From the NCBI RefSeq assembly GCF_016859285.1, contig NC_053404.1:14840605-14904604 (forward strand): a stretch of 64,000 nucleotides of DNA. The letters are read 5' to 3'. The position numbers and the translations under genes are program-made. The stretch is from Xiphias gladius (taxonomy: Eukaryota > Chordata > Actinopteri > Istiophoriformes > Xiphiidae). Shown piece after piece: positions 1-28,082 of this stretch (position 1 is its first letter; each line of letters begins with the position of its first letter). The notes under the pieces were generated by a model that saw only the letters and a program-made list of their open reading frames with translations, did no database searches and had not been told where the DNA came from.

Positions 1-179
1 GTGGTTGATGATATTGTTTGCCTCTCATCTGTACCCTCGGAGAGTGGCTCTCACCACTGGACAGAGTTCCTTACATTGACAGTGAACCAACACGCTCTGT
101 AAGATGTATATACCATATACTTGGAACTGAAACCGATTTGAATGCCAGCTGATTAGGTTATATAGTCACCACGATATCC

Positions 180-760
180 CGTTTTCACTGCACTGCGCAA
201 TGTTCTTTATAGGAACGACGGATGAGAAGAGCATTTAAGTTGTCCACAGCGTTGCATTGATTCTTTGTGTGGCCCGTGTTCAAAACAAAAAGGACGAGGA
301 TTTCATTATTGTAACAGACGCCCTGTTTGCCCATGCTCAGCGGAGGCATCCTTGCGCAGTTACCATCTGATGCATCCTAGAAAATGCAGCCTGGTTGGAC
401 TCAGGCATCGCAGACAATAGCCTGAAACCGTCACGATTTGGCGCGACAGGCTGAAGCTCAAATCACTCCGCGTTTGCCATAACGGAGCAGTGTTTAGCCA
501 GTATCCACAGTTACAGCGTGTGGTCTTAAGATTTCCCCCGTTCGTCCTGCTCCTCTGCGCGTCCAAGAAATACAAACTGGACGGATTCAATCAGAAAACA
601 CGGAGAAAGACCCGCCTACAGAGGGACTACGTTGCAGCGTCGTGCGTCAGCGACCTGCACCATTGGACCCGCTGGCCGTCTGTCTCGCTGCAGCCTCGAT
701 TCTGGCTCACACAGATTGCAGCAATGGTAGGCTATGGGAAATTATGCTGTTGTTATGTTT
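180..760. other. GC-rich block, possible promoter or 5' exon
   Basis: This stretch is clearly richer in G+C and CpG than the AT-rich DNA after it. It looks like the edge of a CpG-rich promoter or a first exon. Short open frames exist on both strands (490-795 forward, 360-590 reverse), but neither resembles a known protein. A GTAGGC donor-like site follows an ATG near 725. No gene is assigned. Confidence 0.25.
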
Positions 761-799
761 CGGAGAGGTTTGCCTCACTATGTGCAGCCATATAACCAT

Positions 800-3700
800 G
801 TTCCACCCTCCCGTTTAAGACATACAGCTCCATACTGTACTAGGTGCAAGTGATTTCACAGGATTTTGATGGTTCTTTTTTGAAAGACCCAGCCTCACCC
901 ATCCCCATTGTCTTTAAGATTGCTCTTGTTGAAACTCAGTTGATTTTAAGTTGTTATTGAATTAAGAGTCCAGGCTTTACTCTGCTATATGTTCTCTTCA
1001 TATTGCATGACTGCAGCTAAGAATCAGTATTTCAAATTAAGTGTAGTTGTTTTTTCCCACTACTGCCTTAAGAGGGTAGCCCTTATCTATAAGAAAAAAA
1101 AAAGTTATGTTTCTGTTAGGTACCACAGGGATATTTTTTGTGAAAGGATTCAAATAAATAATTGAAAATGAAGCATTACTTAAGGTCAGTAGGGATAATG
1201 CAGTGATTTTTTTAAAAAAATTTTTATTGGATGTATTGGAAACAGTCTATGACTGACACTCCTCTCAAGTGGAATCAGCTGAAATCTGACATTTGACAGC
1301 TGTTCCCCAGGAATTGACCAGTCCTGGGAAGCTGTAAGGCCATGTGTTTGAACAGAGGGAACCACATGCTCTGCAGATTGACAATCATCTTTCCTAACAG
1401 ATTTGTTCGTCTGGGACTACAGCTCTTCACAACGGAACCGCACAAAAGATTGAGTGAAAGGGGCTCGGCCCTTTGACCCCTGGTGAGAAATATCTCGGCC
1501 TGTAATATCCATGATTTCACGCTAATGTATAGTTATATTATTGTGGCCTCATTGTACTTTATTTTATATATCTTGCACCACCAAAACATTCTTTTAATAT
1601 TTACTTGTAAGATGGCTGTTTACATTTTGTCCTAGTACAAAACAGTGAAGCCTTGTTGTTTTTTCTAAGAAGGCATCTGTTACATATCAAGTAAAGCTGT
1701 GTGTGTTGTGTAAGTGCTTTTTAAAAGAGCTTACATTATAAATGTTGGATTATTGGACTATACAGTGAATAATTACTCTTCATGCTCTTAAACTGTGTGG
1801 TGGTTTATGCTTTATCCCATAGATGCCCATTTTGTAGTACTCGTCCAATGCGGATGTTTACAGTACAAAACCTTTGTGCATACTGCCCTCTGCTGGAGCT
1901 AGTGTTTCCAAGACCTTTTTAAATCTTAACGAAGCATTTATATATAACATATGTAACTTATATTTATGATCATTTAAATGACATTTAGACCTGCAGGAAA
2001 ACAAAATAAAATGTTCAGTTGGTAGTGGGAAGTAATCAAAATAGAGCATTAGAGACGAAAATTGAACAGGAACATATGTTGTTGGCTTTTCCCAAGCATA
2101 TGGAAATCACTGGCAATATGTCACATTAATAGACCTATTTTAACCCTCCTTTAAGTTAACTGTTGATGAGTCAGATCAGTCTGTATTTGGGTGTCACATT
2201 TTAGAAAGAGTACAGGTTGGCTTCCATCTTCCTTTCCTAAACTGTCTTCCTCAGTTTGGGATAGTTTGCTCAATACCTGACAACCGGCAAAAAAAAAAAG
2301 AAAAAAAAAAAGCAGCTTGTATATATCCCACTTACTTTATACACAGTGTTCCTTTTGTTTCCTTATAATTTTGTTCAGCCTGATTAACTGAGGGCCATTT
2401 TGGGATGCTGTATTGTTGAATAGCAAAGTGCAGCTACAGGACCTTTTTCTCCATGTGCAAATGTAATTCCCTAGAAATGGAGTGAGTGGATAGGGAGAAG
2501 CTAATTTTAATATGCTCATAAAGTTTAAGAGCTCCTTTATGAGTGTTAATTACTGTGGGCCAAATATGACTCCGTGTGTGCTAATTTGAGCTTTTCTCTG
2601 AATTCTTAGACTAAACTTATATTTTATGTGGGCTTTTTCAGGTGGGTGAAAAGTCATGAACAGTGAGAACAGAGTGTGTAATTAATTGAAATAGTATAGC
2701 ACAGAATATTGATATGAGTTATTGTTATTACATTACAAAATTATTCTTACAAGATATGCACGTAATCATGTACAGCTGCTTATATGTAGGAAACAACAGC
2801 CTATCAAACAATTCTCAGTAATTGTTTTGTATCAGTAAATTTAAATATATTTTTTATTATATGCTGTACTAAGACATTTTAGACTACATTATCAGATTCA
2901 TAAGGGAACTTGTATTTTTATTCCTATTTTGAATTGCCACTTGCTTGAGCAGCTGTTTGATTCCACTAATTCCTCAATAGGACTAGGAAACGTTTTGACA
3001 TGCCACGGTAGAGAAAGCACAGAGGTAAATAATAGATTTAATGATGGACTAAGTTTCAGGGTCCTGGTATTGTGCATGCTGTCTCACTGTCAAACTGTCA
3101 AGACTTACTGGGACACTTGAATAGAGCCGAGCCATTGTTCATGATATTAGTATGATCTGTTCTTTTCCAACTATGACAAGTGAAAGTGCCTGCAGCAGAA
3201 ATGGCCTATTACACCCAGCCAATATCTAACAAACCTCCTTTTTAATTCTGATTATATTACTTCAATTCCTCCCAGGAGTGTATGCACAGCACTGTGTTGT
3301 CCCTGTGTTGTTTTAACATTGTATTTTCATCAATATTTTCAATTTTGTTCAAATTTTATAACACCTGGTTGACAACTGTAGAGTTGCAAATTGCTTTAAT
3401 TTCTTTATTATAACTTTGTCTATTTCTCTGTCATAATTTGCCTAGATGTTTACTGGCCTGTGATAAGTGTTACAGACTGACTGTGGAGGGCTGATGTGCA
3501 CTGATTTGAAGATCATAGCCAGGAGGACAGCTGTGTGTATCTCCCCTATGTGCTCCCTCGCAGCCTGCCACCGACTATACGCCGACCCAGATAGCTCTCT
3601 CCCTCCCTTTTCATCATCCATATTTCACCCATGCATGTCCAAACACATCAGCTACATGAGGGAAGTAGCCTGTCTAGTAATATGGAACAGCAATCCTGCA

Positions 3701-3900
3701 CGGACTAGAAGCCATAGCTGGCTGGTTTTTTTTTTTTCCTTTGTCACATTGGTATGATTATATACATGCAGACTACCTTGAACCATACTATATGTATATA
3801 CTTCACACAGCTAATGCTTCACCGTGTTTACTATAAAATATGCAGAGAATTGTTCAGCAAATGACCAAACATGTCTATAAAATCTAATCTTCATCATTTC
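800..3900. other. AT-rich intergenic DNA, no gene recognised
   Basis: About 3.1 kb of AT-rich sequence. It holds only short chance open frames, A-runs (for example around 2290-2312) and one CTCF-like motif listed separately. I see no coding exon, RNA gene or complete mobile element. Confidence 0.6.
1883..1896 (-). promoter_or_regulatory. Predicted CTCF-binding motif
   Basis: The reverse strand reads CCAGCAGAGGGCAG. This fits the vertebrate CTCF core CCASYAGRKGGCRS at every position. It lies in intergenic DNA upstream of trpc1, where an insulator or loop anchor would be plausible. This is a motif match only; no binding data are available. Confidence 0.4.
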
Positions 3901-3923
3901 TGCAAGTATCTTTAAAAAAGTAC

Positions 3924-4157
3924 CTTTGCAGTATGAGGACCAGACACTGTATATCTGAGTCTGTGCAAAGCTGCACCGAATAGCCCTGTTACATAATCAT
4001 GAAGCCCGGAGGCTTTGCGCCTGCGAAATGAACGAGCAGGTTGAGGAGGAAACATGCGCAGTGAGAGCCCCGTCAGCAGCATCAGGACCAAAACGATCCC
4101 CAGGATCCTGCGATGCGAGAAGATGATGCATGTGAAGACGCCGAGGGAGACGACCAT
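3924..4157 (-). CDS. Candidate first coding exon, type II membrane protein, unidentified
   Basis: On the reverse strand an ATG at 4157 opens a 78-codon frame ending at AAG before a possible GTACTT donor at 3923. The peptide has a short N-terminus, then His-Arg-Arg, then a hydrophobic segment (ILGIVLVLMLLTG, about residues 18-30), then a basic stretch rich in Arg. That is the layout of a signal-anchor type II membrane protein such as a Golgi enzyme. It sits about 320 bases head-to-head from the trpc1 start in CpG-rich DNA, consistent with a shared promoter. I do not recognise the family and saw no downstream exon in the window, where the rest of the gene would run towards or past the left edge. 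A chance frame in GC-rich promoter DNA is the main alternative. Confidence 0.3.
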
Positions 4158-18546
<14,389 letters not shown>

Positions 18547-18776
18547 ACAAAGACTATATATCTCAACCCCTTTCCACTCTCCTCTTGATACAACCTCTGC
18601 TTCTCGTTTATCTGGGATACTGTTTGACCCGAGCATGTGCAAAAACTCTGCTCTTTGAATCGCAGAGGCTCAACTTTTAAACCTGGAACTTAACTAGAAA
18701 AATATATATTCTCCACCAAAGTCTCCAGACTCAGGCCCCCCTCTATGTATTATTCAGCTATTCAACCTTTTTTGTA

Positions 18777-18816
18777 AATAAAGAAAGCCATTGTTTTCAA
18801 CAGAAAGACGAATAAA
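18777..18816 (+). terminator. trpc1 polyadenylation signals
   Basis: Two AATAAA hexamers, at 18777-18782 and 18811-18816, lie about 230-270 bases after the trpc1 stop codon. They define a short 3' UTR. Confidence 0.7.
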
Positions 18817-18839
18817 GATTTATGGACAAAAATAGATGA

Positions 18840-20240
18840 TCATTTAATGGCTGATACATTTTGCTGAATGCAAGTGCTGCTATTGAGATTTGAAGTTACC
18901 TGCTGATTTCACTCCTTGAAAACTGATCTTTGGCCAGTCAAGTCTGAAAGCCAGAAAACTGTCAGCTGTTCAGCCAACTGCCCAGCAGGCCAGTCCATGT
19001 GAGAGTCACATTACACACACCTGATCCATTCTCATGCTTAGCAGAACATAGCTGCCTTGACTGATCCCAACTGACCAATTCAAACATTATTTGTAATTAT
19101 TTTGTTTCCCGCTGTAAGGTCTTGTACAAAGACAGCAAAAAAAAGGGAAAATGTTACAGGAGTTTTATTCGGGCAGATGAAACAATAAAATATAAATAAT
19201 ATTCACAGACTTTTTCATATGAAAATATTTTTCATTTCATACCTTTTCCTTTAAAAACAATGACAGTAAATAAATGATGTATGCTGATGGCGGTGCTTTG
19301 CATCTGTAAACAAACTAAAGAGCTTTAGCTAGGAACGTCCTTGTCGTTTCGCATAAAACCAGCATAAAAATCTTTTTAAAAGGAATCATGTATATATTAA
19401 ATATTGCACTTTAATCACCACATTTAAATCTTTCAAACCCTGCCCATTAAAATTAACCACACAGAAAATTAACGGCAGGCTGTTAACACCGTCATTAAAC
19501 CTACAACAATCAGCTGTAACAAATCCCCTTTGAACACCAACCAGGCTTGAGATATATAAGATTATTCTGCCAGATATCGTTGTTTAATGAAGACTAAAGA
19601 ATATAAAATCCCAATTTTAATTCTGATTGCACTCTACAGCCTCAAAGGGAAATAAAATTGAATGGCTGATATGGAAAATTTTTAAATTATTGATGCCATC
19701 ATAGGATGTCAGAAAAGATGTGCACACTGAAAATTTTAAACAATCTGATTAATATTTGTCTTATGAAACAAGAGTCTGTGAATTGCTATGCACCCTACTC
19801 TAGGCACCTGTTACTGGCTACAGTATAATTCCCTCCTAGGGGCACAACAGGAATGTGACTACACAGTGTGCGAATGAGCTGAGAACAAGGATGGAAATTT
19901 TAACTAATTTGTTGCTGATTAATCTGAGGTTGCGAAAGAGACTAACTGACCGGTCTTTTAATAGAAGACAGAGCAGAAGTTCTTAATGTCTTCTTGTTTA
20001 TTCTAAAAACATACGGTCCCCAGCAAAATTAATAAATACAAAAATCTGTGTTCCCGTTAACTGAATGAAAATGTAGATTTTGAGCTTTGTGCTGGCAGCT
20101 CTGCATTCAGATCCAGATTTGTTTTTTGTGGCCTGTGTTTATGTTGTTGAGATGGAGATTGTTTTTATGCTCAGTTGTTTCCATCCGCAGCTGAGCCTTA
20201 GGCACACCAGTCTAGTGGAGAACCTCAGAGCTTAAGGAGC
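18840..20240. other. Convergent trpc1/pcolce2 interval, mostly pcolce2 3' UTR
   Basis: AT-rich non-coding DNA between two convergent genes. A TTTATT at 19164-19169 reads AATAAA on the reverse strand and could end pcolce2 transcripts with a 3' UTR of about 1.1 kb. A closer reverse-strand AATAAA lies near 19996-20001. No further gene is seen. Confidence 0.5.
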
Positions 20241-23200
20241 TCAGCACCGCTTGTTTTTCAGAACGTTGAGTCCTTTCTGGTTCTTTGTCTTAAACGCCAT
20301 GACAAAGTGGTGAGGGGCGATTTTCCCCCGGCCCTCCTCGTCCACCTGGCCCATGAAGACGTAGTTTAAGCCTGGTGAGGTCACACAAAAAAAACCTGAA
20401 TGCAGTGGCGGAATGGCAGCGACATTCAGGGAGGCCAAACATCAGAATCTCCACGCGGCATATGTATACATTATGTTTATATGCATACATATAAACATAT
20501 TTAAAGCTTCATCGACTGTTTGGACAGTGAGTTCTTCTGCTCACCTCACATGTGGGGCGAGCTGTATCAACTGAGTGTGACGGCACAGCAGAGGAAGCAA
20601 ACTCAGAGCCATAGGTTATTCAAAACAGTCAATCAGGAACTGCATAGTGATGATCATCATTTAGATAATGATCTGTTTACTGCAACAGTGATTTCATATA
20701 TCGGAAAGTATATTCTCAAGAACACTGAACCAATTTGATTTCACCAGCGTGATGTACACTCACCTCTTCTGATAAATGGGCACTTCTTGCACAAGATAAT
20801 GATCTTGGTGCTCATAGTCTTTCCTGCCTGCTGGATGGCCAGACTACCTTCTTTATACACATTGATGATGGAGACAGTGGCGTACATACTTCCCCCTTTC
20901 ATCACCGCCGTAATGACAGTCCCGGTTATTACTGCCATACACACACAAAAAGGTAATGGAAAATGAAATTAAACATACATAAGTACTGTACTTTACCTGC
21001 AAATATACCCGTACATTACATAAGAATACGCGTCTCCTTTCCCGAGATTCACAAAAAACAGTTCACACTCTTTTTCATAAACAAAAATAAAACCTAGACA
21101 AGGATCCAGAGAAGTCAGTGATGCAGGCTAGGGTAAATGGAATTCTAGGTCTCCTATCAGGATAGGATTTGAAAATGGGCTAACGTGTAATCCTAAGAAT
21201 ATAAGGCAAATGCATCAGAGAAAAGACGGCCTGAAATTTACTGTTGTGAATTTAACAAGAGACCAAGGTGTAGTGAAGGGAATCTGCTTTTTTATTGTTA
21301 TCATCAATAATCTGAGAGAAATGTGAACAACGTGTGCTTACTACGCCTTAATTATTTTCTTTGAAGTGCAGCCTGTCTATAAAGATGTGATGGTGAATTA
21401 ACAGCATTGCCTCTCAACATTTCCTTTCAAGCTCTCTACACTCCCCTTATAACCTTCATCCGCCCATGAGCGAATAGCCAGAAAATACAAGCACCTCCAG
21501 AATATGGCCTGGGACAAAACCAAGTTAAATGTGTGATTTGTAATTTATCCGGCAGGCAGCTGAAATGCTGTTCATCTAAGTCAATGGAGCAGAAATGGCT
21601 CTAAATTGTATACAATGCAATCTAATATAAAGAGAAAACACAAAGAAAATTAGTGCTCTCATCTACAGAATTATTTTTGCAAGACAGGAGATAAAAAATT
21701 TGAAACTATGAGAAATCATTTTACAAGTTAATTTATCAGCATAGCGAGTTCGTACTTAGTATATTCCCTGGGTCTTTTCTGTCTGGTAGTGCTAAAATTG
21801 TGACAAATGTGCAGGGTGAAGTGTCAGTTATTTCCTGTTTAGTCTGACCAAGTCTCCAAAAGTACTATAAATGCAGTTTTGTTGTTTGGACTCGCTGACC
21901 ATGGAGGAGACCTGACATTTAGCGGTGACAGCAGAGTGATAGTGGAGCCAGTGGAGTGAGAGGGAATCAAGTCTAATTGAGCATGAACAGGTTTCTTTAC
22001 ACCGACAGTACCAATATGTCTGGACTTCACATACTGCTTGTTTCATTTCCTGTCAGGAATGAGACTATCCAGAGAGCTGCCTGTTTCAGTAATGTTATTT
22101 TGTCTGTTGCTACTGTTACATAAACCAGTGAGCTGCTTTTGACAATTCAAAGTGCATATATCGAAACATTAATAAACATTACCAAAACTATGACTTTAAA
22201 TGTTTATAAACTATTTTCAGTCTGCTGTCTCATCACCTCATAAAATGTGAAGTAACAAATCGTGGGCTGATTCCGCCACTACATCACACGGGCGACATTT
22301 TCCACATGCACCACCGCGTCGCTTGCCTTTCCTCAATTCCTGATACAAATCCAAGTGAGCTCTTTGAAATGCCAGTCTAACACATGTGGTAAACATCTCC
22401 GAGAGGAAAACATCAGAGAGTGGGAGAGCAGCAAACGGTGACCCGAGCCTGAATCAACACGTTCATTTATCCACAGTTTGCCCACAGTCAGAGGCTGAGT
22501 GTGTGTGTTTACACTGGAGGTAACTGTGTCCTACTGTATACACTCCTTCACTTCCTGACAGGCTATCAAGGAAGTCTTTGAGATGCACAACGAAAAATCA
22601 GAGGAGCAAAGATAGTGACATGATCAGGACTATAAACTGTTTGTTAGGGAAGTTTTGGCTGCCAATGCAGCCACGTGGATTAAGCTGACATAAATCTCGG
22701 GAGTATCTATACTGGTTATGTTCAGACAGTGTAGGATTAGAATGTATGTAACAGTAGTTATGTTCAATAATAACACAAGCAAAGCTGGAGCATGTCAGTG
22801 ACTTTTTTCTGTGGTTTAAATAAATTGCAATAAGCAGTGATGTTCTTACCGAAATTGCTGGAGCAGTAATTGCTCTCAATTGTTCCTCGTCTTTTGCATT
22901 TCTGCTGGCACAGGGCGACAGAGTACTTCAGAGCTGGGACACACACACACACATGCACCAGAAAATTCAATCTCTGTAATTTTGCCTGCCAGTGATGCAA
23001 GCATGTAAGTTATGGTTGCATCTGCTTCTACTGTGGTTTATTTACAGAATATTCTCAGTAACACAAGAGTCTCTCCAAATGAATGGCTTTCAGCTTCAGA
23101 AACAATGCACAGTGTGTAAAATATCAAGATAATGTGACAAGTGAACATCTGTTTTTAGAGTCAGACATAGTAAAGAGTCCATAAATGAAAGACTCAAGAC

Positions 23201-25826
23201 TTAAAGGAAATACAAGATGACTTTCTAAATATTATTCTTACTGGAGAGGAAAAAGTAAGGGAAGATAAACCAACCAGAAATCATTGTCACAGTATGACAT
23301 CATAACAGGGAGGCGCCAAAATAACCTGGCTTGACTAAGGGAAAAAACAACGATGTGTGGGAATTTGAGTTTGAGTATGAAAATGAGCTGTGATTGCGGC
23401 TGCAGACACACGCCCACACTGTATATGGACTTGTTTTATGTAGAGTTTACACAAGAAAATAAATGTGAGCAAAATACACAGTTTTAGCTTATGCTGTGTT
23501 TGAACATGTGCTGTTGTTGGCTGCATCTATAATGGGACTTACAGTCTTTGTACAGAGGAGAATGATGCATCACAACTGCATGTTTAATTGTGAAGATCCA
23601 CTGTTTAGTTTGACTTTTTTTGTCTGACCACTTTTAACGCCTTATGAAGACAGAATATTTGTGCTTGTGTCAGCTACTTATTCAGATGTAGTATAAAGCA
23701 GCTCTGATTCAGAATTCATAACCCTAAGCTGTTTTTGAGCTTTAACTGAGTTAATTGCCACCACATTGTACTATTGCTTAGGCAGTACACTTCACTTATT
23801 TCTTCTCTTGCCCAGATCTGTTATCGCAGATTCCAGACCCCCCCCTTTCGCATTTAAAGCAAGAGATAAACCCCACATGTTGGCAAGAGAATCCAGCAGT
23901 ACAAAGCCAGCATAGTATCATAGCTACATCAATAAATACAGATGTTAGAAGTCTTCTAGAGGTTTTTACTGGGTAAAAATTGCTACCTACGTATGGGCCT
24001 GGTGGTGACTGGCTGTGTGGTAGTGGTGGGTGGTATGGTGGTGGTGGGGAATTTCTTTGGTCTGAACTTGTAGTGTCCAATGAAGCCGTCCGCGGTTAGA
24101 CTGAGATCTGACAGGAACTGGATTAGGAGCTGGTTCCCCTCAGAGAGCACTGGCCTGAAAAGAAAAGCAAGACACCCAGACTGAGGGTAAAGTGGGATTG
24201 AGTCATAGGATGGATGTTTGAGCGAAAATAAAATCTTCCGCATGACAGAATCACCTACGCTGGGGGGCTGTCTCCGCAGTATTTGCCAATCCTCTTAGCA
24301 TCATTGATTTCTGCCCCGTTGAAAATGGAGACGTGGTCATAGCGGCAGTAGTTATCTCTTTCCACATCAAACTTCTCAAACTTGACTTCAATAATCTGAA
24401 GCAAGAGAAAGATCACAAAGAAAATCCTTTTACCACTACCACAAGCTTGTAATATGCCCTATCTGACTAAGGCGTTTGATTAAAGGCTACTCTATCATTT
24501 GTGGGATGATGTTGTCCACACCCATTACACACTGAGCTGTGTTAAAAAGACAAAATAGATAACATGCTATACATGTGTAATGCTTTATTTCATAATGCAT
24601 TAATCATCCACTGACATATACTCTTGCAAAATCCAATACCAGACCTAAAAGTATTCAGTGTTAGCATGGTGCATTCAGGATCTCCTGCAGAGATCTGTAT
24701 GATTATGGTTGACCTGTTAACCAGTTAACCTGTTCGGGGTGCCAATTTCCCTAGAACTCTGTTCGTTTAATGGCCACTTCCCATTGGAAAATTACGTATC
24801 AAACCTAACTTTACCAAGATGTGAAGATAAAATCTTTTTGAACATTCTGACCTGGCTCTTTGGTGCCACTATATGCCAGGAGCAGGTGACACCAGCTGGG
24901 TAGTCCTTCTCAGGCCAGTTGGGTGTTTTGAAAGACCCAGAGGGCTTGTCCAATCTGCCTCCACAGTACTGGTCCCCTGTGGAGAATTACTGAGGTTAAT
25001 CTGGGGTCATCGTCATGACTATGGTTGCACAGTTAATTGGCAAAATATCATTCCTGTTTCTTGAAGGAAATGACTCAGATCTTACTTGCTTTACTGCTAA
25101 AGGCAGGAATGGTGTGTAAGTTATATGATCATGTTGTCTACTTTAAAAGGCGCTCTCATTGCCTTCTTTGTTATTATGAGCACTTTAAAAAGCAAGTCAC
25201 CAATTAGACCTGTGCAGAGTGTGGTTTAAAAAAGACGACATACCTCCAATGCTGTCAAGCATCTGAGAAACACCAGTTCAATAATCACACAAACTGTTTA
25301 GACTGTCAAAGAACTTAATCTCTAAGGGCACGTTTTTCTTTGTAACATATGCTTACATTGATTTCCTTGGTTTCCTTTCCAACATGTCTAAAGGAGTACA
25401 ATTTAGTAGAGTCACAAAAATAGACACTTAACAAATCGAGCACATGTTGTACTGTACAGTTTTGACAACACTCAGAGACAGCATGGCAACAGTCGATCTT
25501 CTACCACCCTTTGTGTAAGAGCCAGGCAGGCTAGTTAATAGACATTGTCCATTGCAGCTGCTCTTTGGGTACAGAGAACCAGCCATTAAAATTCAACAAA
25601 AACAGGAGACGAGACCTTGTAAGCCTGCAGAGAGGAAACAGCTATTTCGACTCAATGTGAAACGTCTGACCTGCGCTTTCTGCTGAACAGCTCAAAAAAA
25701 ATTTCAGTGAGAAATTCCACATCAGAGTGTTGAGATGTTGATCTCTTTTTGTCCACATGCTGGAACCTTCAACTAATAGCCTTGTTGCAGATAAATTATA
25801 TCCCCAAAGGTCACTGGCTTTTATTG

Positions 25827-25865
<39 letters not shown>

Positions 25866-27458
25866 AAAACTACACTCCCTTTTTTTTTTTTTTTTTACTG
25901 AGTATCTTCACACCTCGAAAGTGACCACATATTTATGTAAAACCTGAGCTCCACTTAAGGAGGCAAATTTCTTCATTCTTTGTCTGGGCATTGTGGTACC
26001 ATGCCATGACCTCAATGGGGCGACTCATGTTAAACAGCCTTAGTAATTTGCTCTATAAAGACTGACCCTCTGCCCAAACAGACACGCTTCCTGGGCCAGT
26101 ATCAGATTCCTTTATAGAGGGAAGTCATGACTGAGACAAAATCCCACGTGGCTCTGTATTACATGCTTGGTTAGCGGCAAGATATTCTCTACATAGCCTC
26201 AACCCTTGCAACCTTGGCACCCCTGAGTAAGACAGCAACATTAAGAGGAAGCATGCCGAGACCATTCTGCCAGCTTACTCTTTCCACGTTTGCCTACCTC
26301 TCTCATTTGGGTGGGCAGCAGAGAAAACAGCCAGGAAGCCACTCCCAGCAGTGTTGGCATCAGATACCATCTGCAGGAGCATCTTGTTGCCCGTGGAAAC
26401 CAGGGCTCCTGGCTTGAACGTCCCACAGAAGCGACCAAGTCTCTGCCCATTGGCGTGCCCGCTGTAAACATCCACATAGTCATAGCGGCACAGGTTGTCG
26501 CTCTCCAAGTCAATAAAGCGGAATGACAGGACCACCACCTTGCCCTCAGGGACCTGGGTGGGAATTTACAGAGAGCATTAAGACCAACTTTCACATTATT
26601 GATAGTATTGCTGAGTTATAAAATGACACAATAGGTATATACACCTTTTGGCAATATTGGTTATTGTTACTTAAGTAACGTAAAACAATGATTTCCACAT
26701 GATATTACATTTACTAAACCTGTTACTTGTGCGGACCAGGTTATGAATGCAGCTGTTTTCAGCTACACCATCAGCTTGACTGTTTCAAAGTACAGTAATA
26801 TAATGGAGCCTGTCAGCAAAAACTGCCTTAAACTGGCTGTGGCTGTGGTTAAGTATTTTTAGAAGGAAATTAGGAGTTTGGGGTTAGTGAAAGTGCATCA
26901 TATTGTGCAGCTGTTTGATGTGTTTGTAATGAACAATTTAGCCATCAATTTTATCATTGTCATTTTCTAGGCTATGGTAAGAAAGCAGGACATTTGAATA
27001 TGAAATTGGACTCACTGTGATTCTCCACACACATTTGGTATTTGGAGGGTAAACTCCTGGGTACCCCTGGCTCCCGATTACTCCAGACTCCCCAGTGATG
27101 TTTCCGCCGCATGTGAAGGTTGGTCTAGAAGGAAGGGGGGGGGGGGTTAATAAAACATCTATAAACATTAACGACAACCTGCGGTTGATTTAATACAGAT
27201 TAAATTCCTCGCTGAAAGCGCCACATGTCCTGACTGGAAGCAGCCCAAACTGAATATTCCTCTAAATAGACTCCAGCTCCTCCACAGCCTAAATGGGATC
27301 TCTGACACCTTGCATACTGATAAAGCTCTCAAATTAACTGAAAAAAAGCCATTAAAGAATTAGATATAAATAAAGGTGTACCTCCGCTGAGTCTGCGCAC
27401 AGACCTCTGTCAAGAACAGTAGACTCCATGCTCCAAAAATACTGCATGTTCTCCACAT
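20241..27458 (-). CDS. pcolce2: Procollagen C-endopeptidase enhancer 2 (9 coding exons)
   Basis: Secreted extracellular glycoprotein that binds procollagen C-propeptides and enhances their cleavage by BMP1/tolloid proteinases; the human protein is also linked to HDL processing. Exons in transcript order: 27382-27458, 27016-27124, 26298-26553, 24852-24976, 24259-24395, 23991-24154, 22850-22933, 20764-20931, 20241-20371. Phases agree, giving 416 aa (human 415). Residues 1 to about 22 form a signal peptide. CUB1 starts near C31 ([10 protein letters not shown]) and contains the calcium-site pattern [19 protein letters not shown]2 starts near C152 (DQYCGG) with [14 protein letters not shown] Thr/Pro-rich linker ([12 protein letters not shown]) follows, then a netrin-like domain from about C298 (CQQKCKRRG) to C416. 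The start follows the first ATG before the signal peptide. Fish have two PCOLCE2 co-orthologues (a and b); which one this is cannot be told here. Confidence 0.95.
25827..25897. repeat. GAAA microsatellite followed by poly-T
   Basis: About ten GAAA units (25827-25868), then a run of about 18 T (roughly 25879-25897), in the pcolce2 intron between exons 3 and 4. This is simple-sequence DNA only. Confidence 0.9.
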
Positions 27459-27655
27459 TGTTGGGTTAACAGAGCGGGCGCTTCGCCTGTGTTCGCCCCG
27501 TGGCATGAATGGCATTGTGTTCAGCAGCTCAAACGGTGGGGAAAAGTGCCCTGGAGTTCCTGCAGGGAGTTTCGCTAACTGCGAGCTGAAGCAGATGAAT
27601 ATAGCGTTTGTTCTGCGGGCTTGGAGGGAGGGAGCACAGGCTGCTGCTTTTTCCC

Positions 27656-27656
<1 letters not shown>

Positions 27657-27686
<30 letters not shown>
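27657..27686. repeat. 30-base poly-A tract in the pcolce2/u2surp promoter interval
   Basis: An uninterrupted run of 30 A follows CTTTTTCCCC about 200 bases upstream of the pcolce2 start codon. It is surrounded by GC-rich DNA, so it could be a length-variable nucleosome-excluding tract. No retroposon body is visible on either side. Confidence 0.9.
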
Positions 27687-27687
<1 letters not shown>

Positions 27688-28068
27688 GATTACAGACGCG
27701 CCGGGAGGGTGTGGGGTCCAGCATTAGTTTCAAACGGCACCTGGCCCGAAAAACCTTGAAGGAGATGGCATGAATAAACTTGACTCAAGAAGTCATACGC
27801 GAACTTTGGCATTCCATTAACACTTGGCAGCAACTCAGTGCCTGCAGCGTACATACATACTGTAGCCTACATACTGACCGAACGTGGATTGATAGAGGAC
27901 AACAACTGCGGCCTGTTCTCCTGGAAGAATGTCAATCTTACACCAGCTGACACATCATTAAAAGGGCTGTTTGAAATCGCCGTAGGCAAGTGTGTTGAAA
28001 GACACGCACAGGTAGCAGAGACCGACAACGACTGGAGAGCGATGGCATTGGCGCGATAGAGAGCGAGA

Positions 28069-28082
28069 GCGCCACCTGCTGG
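28069..28082 (-). promoter_or_regulatory. Predicted CTCF-binding motif
   Basis: The reverse strand reads CCAGCAGGTGGCGC, matching the CTCF core CCASYAGRKGGCRS at every position. It lies between the pcolce2 and u2surp start codons, where an insulator could separate a housekeeping gene from a tissue-restricted one. This is motif evidence only. Confidence 0.45.

Noticed and set aside
490-795. 101-codon plus-strand frame near the left edge
   Set aside because: It lies in GC-rich DNA where long frames arise easily, and no domain or homology is recognised.
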